A stretch of 64,000 bases of DNA, taken from the NCBI RefSeq assembly GCF_036172515.1, contig NZ_JAXKVW010000010.1, positions 26,480 to 90,479 of the forward strand, read 5' to 3'. The position numbers and the translations under genes were made by a program. Of this stretch, positions 1-6,093 are shown one piece after another. How positions within the stretch are numbered: the first letter of the stretch is position 1; each line of letters starts with the position of its first letter. Origin of the DNA: Flexistipes sp. GTDB lineage: Bacteria > Chrysiogenota > Deferribacteres > Deferribacterales > Flexistipitaceae. Below the pieces are notes generated by a model, which worked only from the letters and a program-made list of their open reading frames with translations, did not search any database and was not told the DNA's origin.

Positions 1-42
1 ATAAACCCCGTTTCTCATACTGTTCAAAGACTCTATATCCAT
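1..42 (-). CDS. Start of a truncated gene after the polyferredoxin
   Basis: An ATG at 42-40 overlaps the TGA stop of the polyferredoxin by one base (TGATG). It opens a frame that runs off the window edge after 14 codons, MDIESLNSMRNGVY. The overlap suggests translational coupling. Fourteen residues are too few to name a family. TorD-like oxidoreductase chaperones often start in a similar way and often follow this kind of iron-sulfur protein, so that is a guess only. Confidence 0.4.
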   Translation of the reverse strand, partial: MDIESLNSMRNGVY

Positions 43-1694
43 CAACCCACCTCTAACTGTTTTTTAACCCGGCATTTGTCGCAATAATCCAACAGCTCCA
101 GTTCATCCTCAAACCTGCCGGCAGATTTTAATTTATTTCTAACCTGCTCAAGGCTTTTTCTGTTACCGAAAACTTTGCCGCACTCAGCACAGGCAACAGG
201 CTCATCTTTGGCAAGTATCCTCGGTTGAAAGAATTCTTCATCAAGAAGCAGCCCGGCTACCAGCTCCAATGCATTTTCGGGACAGACGTTCAGACATATC
301 CCGCACTGGATACAGTTTGCAGCAATATGGGAAAGTGTATAGTTAGAGGAATCGGCCATAAGGGAGCCTATCTTGCAATGGTTAAGGCAGGCCAAACAAA
401 GACTGCACTTCTTCTCGTCACAGACCACACTGCCAAATGTATTCAGTATACTTTCCTGCAGAAGTACTCTCTTGTTTTCAGATTTTTTATAAATATCCCT
501 GAATATGGGTGTAAGAAATTTGCGCTTGTTTTTATATTCCGGAAATGTAAAGTCAGAAGTAAAAAGTTTATCCATCTCATCACTGAATTCCGGATTATGC
601 CCTTCTGATACAAGCTTTCTGCCGGAGAAAGCATACGCTGTTAATGCATTGGTAAACTGTATATGTTTATACAAATTTGACTCTTTGAAAACATCCTGAA
701 AAACGTGAACGTTTGTAATGCCCAGTCTTAACAGCAAAAGAAAATGAAAACTGTTCAGAATATAAACATTCGGGATTATTATCACCAAAACATTATCATC
801 AATCTTATTGTTATAATTTTTGTAAAAGTTAACTGTATCGCTTTCCTGCACAAAAACAACGTGGGTATAATTTATTTCTTGACTTTGCAGCTTTTCGTAA
901 ATTAAATCCGCAAAACTTTCATCACTGACATCCTCCGACTGCATGGCTCCTGTGGGACAGACGGAGATACATTGACCGCAGTCTTCACATGCAAAATGAT
1001 CCACTTCTATTCCGTTTGAACTTTTACGCACTGCTTTATATTCACAGGATTCTATACAGCGCTGGCAGCCCAAATCAAGCCTGCCGTTATACTGGCAAAT
1101 CTCTCTGTTATGACTCACAGATTGCTCTATTTGAAATGTACCTATGTTGGCAAACAATTCTTCTTTTTCATCTATATGATAAATACCGTTAATTTCAGAA
1201 TATTCGTTTATTTTTTTATTATCATCCAGAAAAAGTACCTGCGGAGCGTCAAAAATGTGATTTTCGTACCGGTAAAGATCAATGGCATTTTCCGGACAAG
1301 CATCAACACATTTGCCGCAGTAATCGCATTTGGTAAAATCAATACTGATTTCCTCATCTATTGCATCAAGCGGACAGGCAATAACACATTCGCCGCACAG
1401 TGTACATAAATCTTCGTTCAGAGGATATCTGCATTCGCATTTCACCTGAATTTCGGGGAATGAGCCTGAAAGTTCATGATTTACTGCCGAATAAAATTCA
1501 CCGCCGCTTTTGGTTTTTCCGGTTACAATGGGGATAATATCAAGGACACCGCTGTAAACAGTCGTAAACTTTTCCAGCATTTCCTCATTTTCAGCCATAA
1601 CGGCAACTTTAGGTGGAATCTCCAGCGTTGTCGCTTTTCTTTCAGCCGGAAAATGAATGTAATTAAAATTTTTAAACAGCGTTTTCGGAAACAT
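42..1694 (-). CDS. Multi-cluster 4Fe-4S polyferredoxin
   Basis: A soluble iron-sulfur protein of about 550 residues with no signal peptide or membrane segment. Classic CxxCxxCxxxCP motifs occur as a pair (CTLCGEC near residue 110, CDYCGKC near 136). A second set follows around 210-265 (a divergent cysteine cluster, then CEDCGQC), and a third pair near the C-terminus (CSLCLAC, CIQCGIC). The tail carries two more CxxC pairs (CAEC, CDKC) that could bind zinc or another cluster. It should carry electrons or act in maturation of a molybdo- or tungsto-oxidoreductase; relatives lie next to formate dehydrogenase-type genes, which is inference here. The longest frame starts at 1730, but its first codons contain an extended -10 promoter, so I place the start at the second ATG (1694), preceded by AGGGA. 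Confidence 0.75.
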   Translation of the reverse strand: MFPKTLFKNFNYIHFPAERKATTLEIPPKVAVMAENEEMLEKFTTVYSGVLDIIPIVTGKTKSGGEFYSAVNHELSGSFPEIQVKCECRYPLNEDLCTLCGECVIACPLDAIDEEISIDFTKCDYCGKCVDACPENAIDLYRYENHIFDAPQVLFLDDNKKINEYSEINGIYHIDEKEELFANIGTFQIEQSVSHNREICQYNGRLDLGCQRCIESCEYKAVRKSSNGIEVDHFACEDCGQCISVCPTGAMQSEDVSDESFADLIYEKLQSQEINYTHVVFVQESDTVNFYKNYNNKIDDNVLVIIIPNVYILNSFHFLLLLRLGITNVHVFQDVFKESNLYKHIQFTNALTAYAFSGRKLVSEGHNPEFSDEMDKLFTSDFTFPEYKNKRKFLTPIFRDIYKKSENKRVLLQESILNTFGSVVCDEKKCSLCLACLNHCKIGSLMADSSNYTLSHIAANCIQCGICLNVCPENALELVAGLLLDEEFFQPRILAKDEPVACAECGKVFGNRKSLEQVRNKLKSAGRFEDELELLDYCDKCRVKKQLEVG

Positions 1695-1718
1695 CCCCAC
1701 ATCCCTGAAAAATTGCAG

Positions 1719-1727
1719 ATTATACCA
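1719..1727 (-). promoter_or_regulatory. Extended -10 promoter for the polyferredoxin
   Basis: Reading leftward the sequence is TGGTATAAT, an exact extended -10 (TGnTATAAT). No good -35 lies 17 bases upstream, as is usual for extended -10 promoters. It overlaps the first codons of the longest possible reading frame, which supports initiation at 1694 rather than 1730. Confidence 0.5.
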
Positions 1728-1951
1728 CATTTATTTTTCGTATTATCTGTTATTAGCTGACTTACCAGTAAGTGTGATCATGATAATCCAAAAAACTTCC
1801 TTATATTTTAATTATAAGACCTTTTTTTATTTTGTCAAACGGAATATAAAGTTTTTTAGATATATTCGAAATATAAAAACAATATTTTATCAGATACTTA
1901 AAAAAATAGTTACTAATAATAACCTATAATAACAACGCATACTGCGGCCAA

Positions 1952-1978
1952 AGCAAAACGATGTTTCATAAAACATCG
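1952..1978 (-). terminator. Terminator overlapping the end of dinB
   Basis: A perfect 8-bp hairpin (CGATGTTT / AAACATCG, loop of 4) spans 1959-1978 and includes the dinB stop codon. On the minus strand it is followed by TTTTGCTTT, as expected of an intrinsic terminator. Confidence 0.5.
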
Positions 1979-3171
1979 ACTTTTCTCAAACCTTTTGGTT
2001 TCCATGCTGGGGATATCGTCCGCGCTCCTTTTCGCCTGCAATTCAGGATGGAAGCAAAAGAAACGGTAAAACCGCCGTATTTTTCATTTATAGCATCCAT
2101 TGCTTTATATACATTTTCCATATCCCTTCCATCGAAAACAGAACACAGCTCCTGGGTATCATGTATCAAATTTGACAGAGTGACGCCTATAAGCCTGATT
2201 CCATTTTCGAGAAAATTTTCAGGAAACATTGTTGTTATATATCTGCTTACATCATAAATATGATGAGTGGCACAGGTGAAATAATTAACGGTATGTCTTT
2301 TACTGAGGGTACTCATATCGGGAAACCTTATACTGAGGGTAACCGTCTTTCCCGAAACATTATGACTTCTGGCTCTTCCGGAAACCATTTCACAAAGCTG
2401 AAGGAGATACGCATTAAACATCCTGGCATCCCTTACATCTTCGGGAAAAGTCATACTGTGACCAATCGATTTCACAGCCTCATCTTCAACGCGGATGCCC
2501 TCCCTATCATCGCCACGTGCCATCATATGGTAATAATAGCCGTTTTTGCCGAATATGTTACAAAGCTTATCTCTGCCGAGCTTCCTCATATCGGCAGTAT
2601 TGAAAACACCCATATTGTAAAAACGCTCCGAAAGTTTCTTGCCGATTCCCCAGATATCTTCAAGCTTAAATGAATCCAGAAAATCAATAGTCTCACCATC
2701 ACTTATCACAAGGAATCCGTCAGGCTTATTTATCCCGCTTGCCATTTTCGCCACAAGCTTACTTTTACCTGCACCGACGGAACAGGTGATACCGAAACGC
2801 TTTTTCACATAATTTTTAATATCCGAAATAACATCTGCTGCTTTTTCACCCGGAATCTGCAAAAAAGCTTCATCTACAGAATATACTTCCACTTTATCGG
2901 AGAGTGTTTTGAGAAAATCCATGATTTGGGAGGAAATATATGTGTATTTTCTGTTATTGCCCTCCACAATTGTGATAAAAGGGCACATTCGTTTTGCTTC
3001 ATATTTACTCATCCCCGTTTTTACACCATATTTTCTTGCAATATAGCAGGCCGTTGTTACAACTGTTCGCTCCTTTGCCCCTATTACCGCCACAGGCTTG
3101 TCTTTCAAATGGGGTTTACTCGCTTTCTCCACCGAAGCAAAGAAAGCATCCATATCCACACAAAGAATCAT
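1966..3171 (-). CDS. dinB: DNA polymerase IV (Y family)
   Basis: Error-prone translesion polymerase of about 401 residues. The N-terminus carries the metal-binding motif DMDAFFASVE. The second catalytic motif YSVDEAFL lies near residue 97, and the helix-hairpin-helix region contains GIGKKLSERF. The little-finger domain follows. I see no clear C-terminal clamp-binding motif (QLxLF type); the protein ends in KGLRKVDVL. The frame extends to 3198, but the ATG at 3171 has AGGAG five bases upstream and starts exactly at the conserved MILCVDMDAFF. That ATG overlaps the stop of the upstream 82-residue gene (ATGA), so the two are translationally coupled. lexA lies just upstream, fitting a damage-response cluster. 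Confidence 0.95.
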   Translation of the reverse strand: MILCVDMDAFFASVEKASKPHLKDKPVAVIGAKERTVVTTACYIARKYGVKTGMSKYEAKRMCPFITIVEGNNRKYTYISSQIMDFLKTLSDKVEVYSVDEAFLQIPGEKAADVISDIKNYVKKRFGITCSVGAGKSKLVAKMASGINKPDGFLVISDGETIDFLDSFKLEDIWGIGKKLSERFYNMGVFNTADMRKLGRDKLCNIFGKNGYYYHMMARGDDREGIRVEDEAVKSIGHSMTFPEDVRDARMFNAYLLQLCEMVSGRARSHNVSGKTVTLSIRFPDMSTLSKRHTVNYFTCATHHIYDVSRYITTMFPENFLENGIRLIGVTLSNLIHDTQELCSVFDGRDMENVYKAMDAINEKYGGFTVSFASILNCRRKGARTISPAWKPKGLRKVDVL

Positions 3172-3416
3172 AACTCCTCCCTGGCTATCAAAAACCATTT
3201 CATGGAAAGAGAATTTAAGGCTATCTCATAAGCATCAAAACCATCTGTAAATGTGTATTTATAAACAAGGTAATGCCCTTTTCTTTCAGTCCAGCTGTAA
3301 AAAATCTCTTTTACAGAGACCTTCTCTCCATTGCTCTCAATCCATACGGGCAGTGGATTTCCATATTTGAAAACCACTCCTGCCCTGCTGATTTCCACAT
3401 CCGATGTAAAAATCAT
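3168..3416 (-). CDS. Small protein coupled to dinB
   Basis: An 82-residue protein with no signal peptide or membrane segment. It is rich in beta-strand-like sequence and aromatic residues: a PLPVWIES segment near the start, a central EIFYSWTERKGHY stretch, and a C-terminal YEIALNSLSMKWFLI stretch. This layout resembles the small DUF6504-type proteins that accompany Y-family polymerases in other bacteria, but I cannot confirm the family by eye. AGAGGAG lies in front of its ATG. The stop codon overlaps the dinB start (ATGA), so equal expression with polymerase IV is expected. A role in translesion synthesis is inference from context. Confidence 0.7.
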   Translation of the reverse strand: MIFTSDVEISRAGVVFKYGNPLPVWIESNGEKVSVKEIFYSWTERKGHYLVYKYTFTDGFDAYEIALNSLSMKWFLIAREEL

Positions 3417-3606
3417 AATAAAAAAACTCCTCTGTAAAGTTCAACGTTCAAGGTTCAAAACGTAAGACGTAAAACGTGAGACGCACTGACTCCTCCACTC
3501 TTCCAAACTCTACCTTAACACTTAGCACCCTGTTAAATCCGGCTACGTCGGGCTGTAAAGCAGTATTCAACAGTGCCTAACATTGCGAATAATACTCGTA
3601 ATTCTA
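3417..3606. repeat. Gap with TTGAAC-type and ACGT-rich repeats
   Basis: The gap between lexA and the dinB operon holds three tandem words in GTTCAACGTTCAAGGTTCAA (3439-3458). A stretch of near-repeats of AACGTAAGACGTAAAACGTGAGACG follows (3458-3482). The same TTGAAC words occur near 9136 and 56612. I see no clear promoter for the dinB pair apart from a ribosome-binding site before 3416. Confidence 0.5.
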
Positions 3607-4194
3607 TTAAAAATCTTTTATAACAAATTTAAGTTTCCCTATAACTTCAAAAGAATCTACGGAAGTAACCCTGATAATTTTATATCTTTTATTAGCCGGG
3701 ATAAGGAGAATGTATCCTTCTTTCCTGGCAAATGTTTTCAAAGTAACCTCATCATTTATACGAAAAGCCCCTGTTTCTCCTTCATTTATATCCGGCTGTT
3801 TTTTTATTACAGCTGTATCACCTTCAAATATCCCTTTATCTATCATACTGTCGCCCTCAACTTTGAGACAGAACAGGTTTTCCGTATTTTTAAATTTCTC
3901 AGCAAGGTCAACATAACCTTCGATATTTTCTTCAGAAAAAACGGGAGTACCGGCCTTAATTCTTCCCAGCAAAGGAACTCCCTTATGATATATAAGCTCA
4001 ATCCCTCTGGCTTTGGATGAATCTTTTTTTATAACACCGGCTTCGACCAGTCTGTCCAGCATCTTCTTCACACTTGATATGGAAGCAATTCCCATACCTT
4101 TTGCAATATCTCTCACCGACGGAGGATATCCGTATTCGTCCAGAAAATTTTTTATAAACAGAAAAAATTCCTTTTGCCTGCCGGTTAATCCCAT
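3607..4194 (-). CDS. lexA: LexA repressor, self-cleaving
   Basis: SOS repressor of 195 residues, the usual length. The N-terminal winged helix contains GYPPSVRDIAKGMG (residues 22-35) followed by the recognition helix. The cleavage site is Ala81-Gly82 within GRIKAGTPV. The catalytic dyad is Ser116 (in EGDSM) and Lys153 (in VTLKTF). RecA-stimulated autocleavage after DNA damage should derepress its targets, likely including its own gene. The start at 4194 has GAGG six bases upstream. A 12-codon upstream frame with a stronger site overlaps this start. The promoter and an operator-like sequence lie immediately upstream. dinB is downstream on the same strand, beyond a 190-base gap. Confidence 0.97.
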   Translation of the reverse strand: MGLTGRQKEFFLFIKNFLDEYGYPPSVRDIAKGMGIASISSVKKMLDRLVEAGVIKKDSSKARGIELIYHKGVPLLGRIKAGTPVFSEENIEGYVDLAEKFKNTENLFCLKVEGDSMIDKGIFEGDTAVIKKQPDINEGETGAFRINDEVTLKTFARKEGYILLIPANKRYKIIRVTSVDSFEVIGKLKFVIKDF

Positions 4195-4223
4195 AAGCTG
4201 CCTCGTATTTTAAATGGTAACAT
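4185..4223 (-). CDS. Possible 12-codon leader overlapping the lexA start
   Basis: An ATG at 4223 sits five bases after a strong AGGAG and reads MLPFKIRGSLWD before a stop at 4185, overlapping the lexA ATG (4194) in another frame. Ribosomes ending there would be placed on the lexA start. It could be a coupling leader or chance; the strong ribosome-binding site is the main support. Confidence 0.35.
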   Translation of the reverse strand: MLPFKIRGSLWD

Positions 4224-4229
4224 TTGTTC
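4218..4229 (-). promoter_or_regulatory. Putative LexA operator
   Basis: On the minus strand the sequence is GAACAAATGTTA. It matches 11 of 12 positions of the Gram-positive-type LexA box GAACRNRYGTTC. It covers the expected transcription start of lexA, a typical autoregulatory position. Whether this lineage uses that box type is not known to me. Confidence 0.45.
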
Positions 4230-4234
4230 TCCTG

Positions 4235-4264
4235 AGTATAGATATCAACCCATGCCTTTGTCAA
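4235..4264 (-). promoter_or_regulatory. Strong sigma-70 promoter of lexA
   Basis: A perfect -35 TTGACA (4264-4259) and a -10 TATACT (4240-4235) are separated by 18 bases. Transcription should start near 4228, right at the Shine-Dalgarno sequence of the leader frame. The -35 lies only four bases from the direct repeat that borders the MITE-like element. Confidence 0.75.
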
Positions 4265-4267
4265 CAA

Positions 4268-4280
4268 AAAAAGAAGTTTA
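4268..4280 (+). repeat. Left 13-bp direct repeat flanking the MITE-like element
   Basis: AAAAAGAAGTTTA, identical to 4728-4740. The pair immediately borders the inverted-repeat element and is best read as a target-site duplication. Confidence 0.65.
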
Positions 4281-4727
4281 CTGGCATCACCCCAAAAATC
4301 ATATAAAAGTATTGTTTTACATATACTTAGCTAACATGACACTGATTTCAATGTAATTTGCACAAATGAAGCAGCCGATGTCGAATGTGTTCCTCTAGCA
4401 TCGATCAAAGACCGATAAATTTGTGTATACAACATATTTACCAGTCTTTCGGCTGGTGATAGAGAAACGTACTGCCGATTAGCGGTCACACCCTGTGTTG
4501 GAATGTAAAATGGATAAATATTTGCAAATAAAAACAATTATGAGAGGAGGGGGATGTGTTCCACATATTTACCAGCCTTACGGCTGGTGCTAGTAGACGG
4601 TTAGCGGCAGTAGTTTCGAGTTTCGGCTGCGAAATGCGTGCAAATTACATTGAAAAATATTTGCACTGCTAGCATCGGTCGAAGACCGATAAATTTGTGT
4701 ACACAATAAAAAATGGGGTGACTTCAG
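4281..4727. mobile_element. 447-bp MITE-like element with hairpin modules
   Basis: The ends are CTGGCATCACCCCA (4281-4294) and the reverse complement of CTGAAGTCACCCCA (4714-4727), a 14-bp inverted repeat matching at 11 positions. Identical 13-bp direct repeats flank it. Inside are two near-identical 37-base modules (4396-4432, 4670-4706) and two 27-base hairpin modules (4432-4458, 4563-4589). An exact 17-base inverted repeat is also present (4347-4363 with 4638-4654). The hairpins, read leftward, have GNRA-like loops (CCAGCC-GTAA-GGCTGG). No convincing reading frame exists; the longest are 68 and 87 codons and look random. It looks like a non-autonomous element, possibly giving a structured RNA. 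The 13-bp duplication would fit mobilisation by an IS4-type transposase, which is inference. Confidence 0.6.
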
Positions 4728-4740
4728 AAAAAGAAGTTTA
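4728..4740 (+). repeat. Right 13-bp direct repeat flanking the MITE-like element
   Basis: AAAAAGAAGTTTA, the exact partner of 4268-4280. Confidence 0.65.
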
Positions 4741-4752
4741 GAGGTTGTTAGA

Positions 4753-4815
4753 GGTATTATGGGTATTATGGGTATTATGGGTATTATGGGTATTATGGGT
4801 ATTATGGGTATTATG
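4753..4815. repeat. Minisatellite, 7 perfect copies of GGTATTATG
   Basis: Seven identical 9-bp units in tandem with no variation, between the MITE-like element and the end of ilvA. Perfect identity suggests recent expansion and probable copy-number variation. Being 9 bp, it stays open in all frames, which explains an IPIIP-type spurious reading frame on the minus strand. Degenerate copies recur at 63841-63867. Confidence 0.9.
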
Positions 4816-4873
4816 GGCAGTTGAGGCACCAACCGCGCACACAACTTTATCAAAATACATATAAAACTATCTT

Positions 4874-6082
4874 TTAAAATATCTGACTGTTTACGTTGAC
4901 ATCGTAGCCGTGTTGCCGCAAGGTTTCCACGACATTTCTTATATGCTCCAGCCCTTTGGTTTCCAAGCTGAATGTAACCCTGGTAAATCCCACAGGCAGA
5001 GTGTTGTCAAAACGGAAATGTTCAATATTCAGAATATTAGCCCCTGTTTCGGCGATAACCCCGGTTATGCCGGCCAGGGCACCGGGTCTGTCCCTTAAAC
5101 TGATCGTAAGCTCAACAAAACGGCCTGTACTTATGAGCCCCTTATTGATAATCCTCGTTATGAGATTAACATCAATATTTCCTCCAGAAATTACAAGCAC
5201 AGTCCGCAAATCTTTCACATCAACCAGCGAAGCATAAACTGCCGCCAGAGGAACAGCACCGGCTCCCTCCACAACGAGTTTGGATAGTTCTATAAAATCA
5301 AGAACAGCTCTGGCAATATCATTTTCCGAAACAGTCACCATTTCATCCACAACATTTTTACATATTTCAGATGTCCGTTTTCCCGGTTTTTTAACAGCAA
5401 TCCCTTCAGCCAGAGTAGGAGCTGCCATATTGTCTGAAAAACTGCGGCCCTGCAAGAACCTGGTCATACCGCAGACATTCTCGGCCTGTACACCGATAAT
5501 CTTTGCGGAAGGGCTGATTTCCTTTACAAATGAACCTATACCGGCAATCAAACCTCCGCCTCCCACAGGAACAATAATCTGATCTATCTTTTTGTTTTCA
5601 CTGAAAATCTCTTCTCCTATGGTCCCCTGACCGCAAATAACATCATTGTTGTCAAATGGATGTATAAAAAAAAGTTTCTCATCTTCCGCAATTTCAGAAG
5701 CCTTTTTATATGCTTCATCATAGTTTTCCCCGTATAAAATAACTTCGGCTCCGTAAAATTCTGTACTTTTTATCTTAACAAGCGGGGTATCCACAGGCAT
5801 AACGATTTTTGCAGAAATATCCAATAGTTGTGCACCGTAAGCCACCCCCTGAGCATGGTTGCCGGCAGAAGCTGCAATAACACCGGAAGAACATTTATCC
5901 TTATTCTTTAAAAGGGAATTTAAAGCTCCTCTGATTTTGAACGATCCCGTTTTTTGAAGATTTTCAAGTTTTAAAAAAATATCTCCTTCGTACAGCTCTG
6001 AAATTCTGTTGGAGTAATACAGCGGTATATGTTTTATATATTTACCTATTCTTGTGCTCGCATTTTTTATCTCTTCAAACAT
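4874..6082 (-). CDS. ilvA: Threonine ammonia-lyase with ACT domain
   Basis: Pyridoxal-phosphate enzyme converting threonine to 2-oxobutyrate for isoleucine synthesis, 402 residues. The PLP lysine is Lys49 in GSFKIRGA. The cofactor-binding regions AAASAGNHAQG and PVGGGGLIAG are present. A single C-terminal ACT domain (about residues 325-402, starting LTISLRDRPGALAGITG) marks the short single-ACT form rather than the long E. coli IlvA. A GTG nine bases further upstream could also start the frame (6091). The ATG at 6082 is better placed behind AAGGTG. It begins 11 bases after the antiporter stop, so the two are probably cotranscribed. Confidence 0.93.
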   Translation of the reverse strand: MFEEIKNASTRIGKYIKHIPLYYSNRISELYEGDIFLKLENLQKTGSFKIRGALNSLLKNKDKCSSGVIAASAGNHAQGVAYGAQLLDISAKIVMPVDTPLVKIKSTEFYGAEVILYGENYDEAYKKASEIAEDEKLFFIHPFDNNDVICGQGTIGEEIFSENKKIDQIIVPVGGGGLIAGIGSFVKEISPSAKIIGVQAENVCGMTRFLQGRSFSDNMAAPTLAEGIAVKKPGKRTSEICKNVVDEMVTVSENDIARAVLDFIELSKLVVEGAGAVPLAAVYASLVDVKDLRTVLVISGGNIDVNLITRIINKGLISTGRFVELTISLRDRPGALAGITGVIAETGANILNIEHFRFDNTLPVGFTRVTFSLETKGLEHIRNVVETLRQHGYDVNVNSQIF

Positions 6083-6093
6083 GACACCCACCT

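Noticed and set aside
3417..3606. The TTGAAC words considered as LexA operators for dinB
   Set aside because: They are direct repeats (GTTCAACGTTCAAGG), not the inverted GAAC-N4-GTTC needed for a LexA dimer.
4331..4537. A 68-codon frame inside the MITE-like element
   Set aside because: It crosses the hairpin modules, has no ribosome-binding site, and the second copies of the modules do not keep the frame.
4753..4815. Tandem array considered as a CRISPR
   Set aside because: Units are 9 bp and contiguous, with no spacers and no cas genes nearby.
4590..4853. An 87-codon frame with an IPIIPIIP repeat on the minus strand
   Set aside because: It is the 9-bp minisatellite read through in one frame plus part of the MITE-like element; no ribosome-binding site and no protein-like composition outside the repeat.
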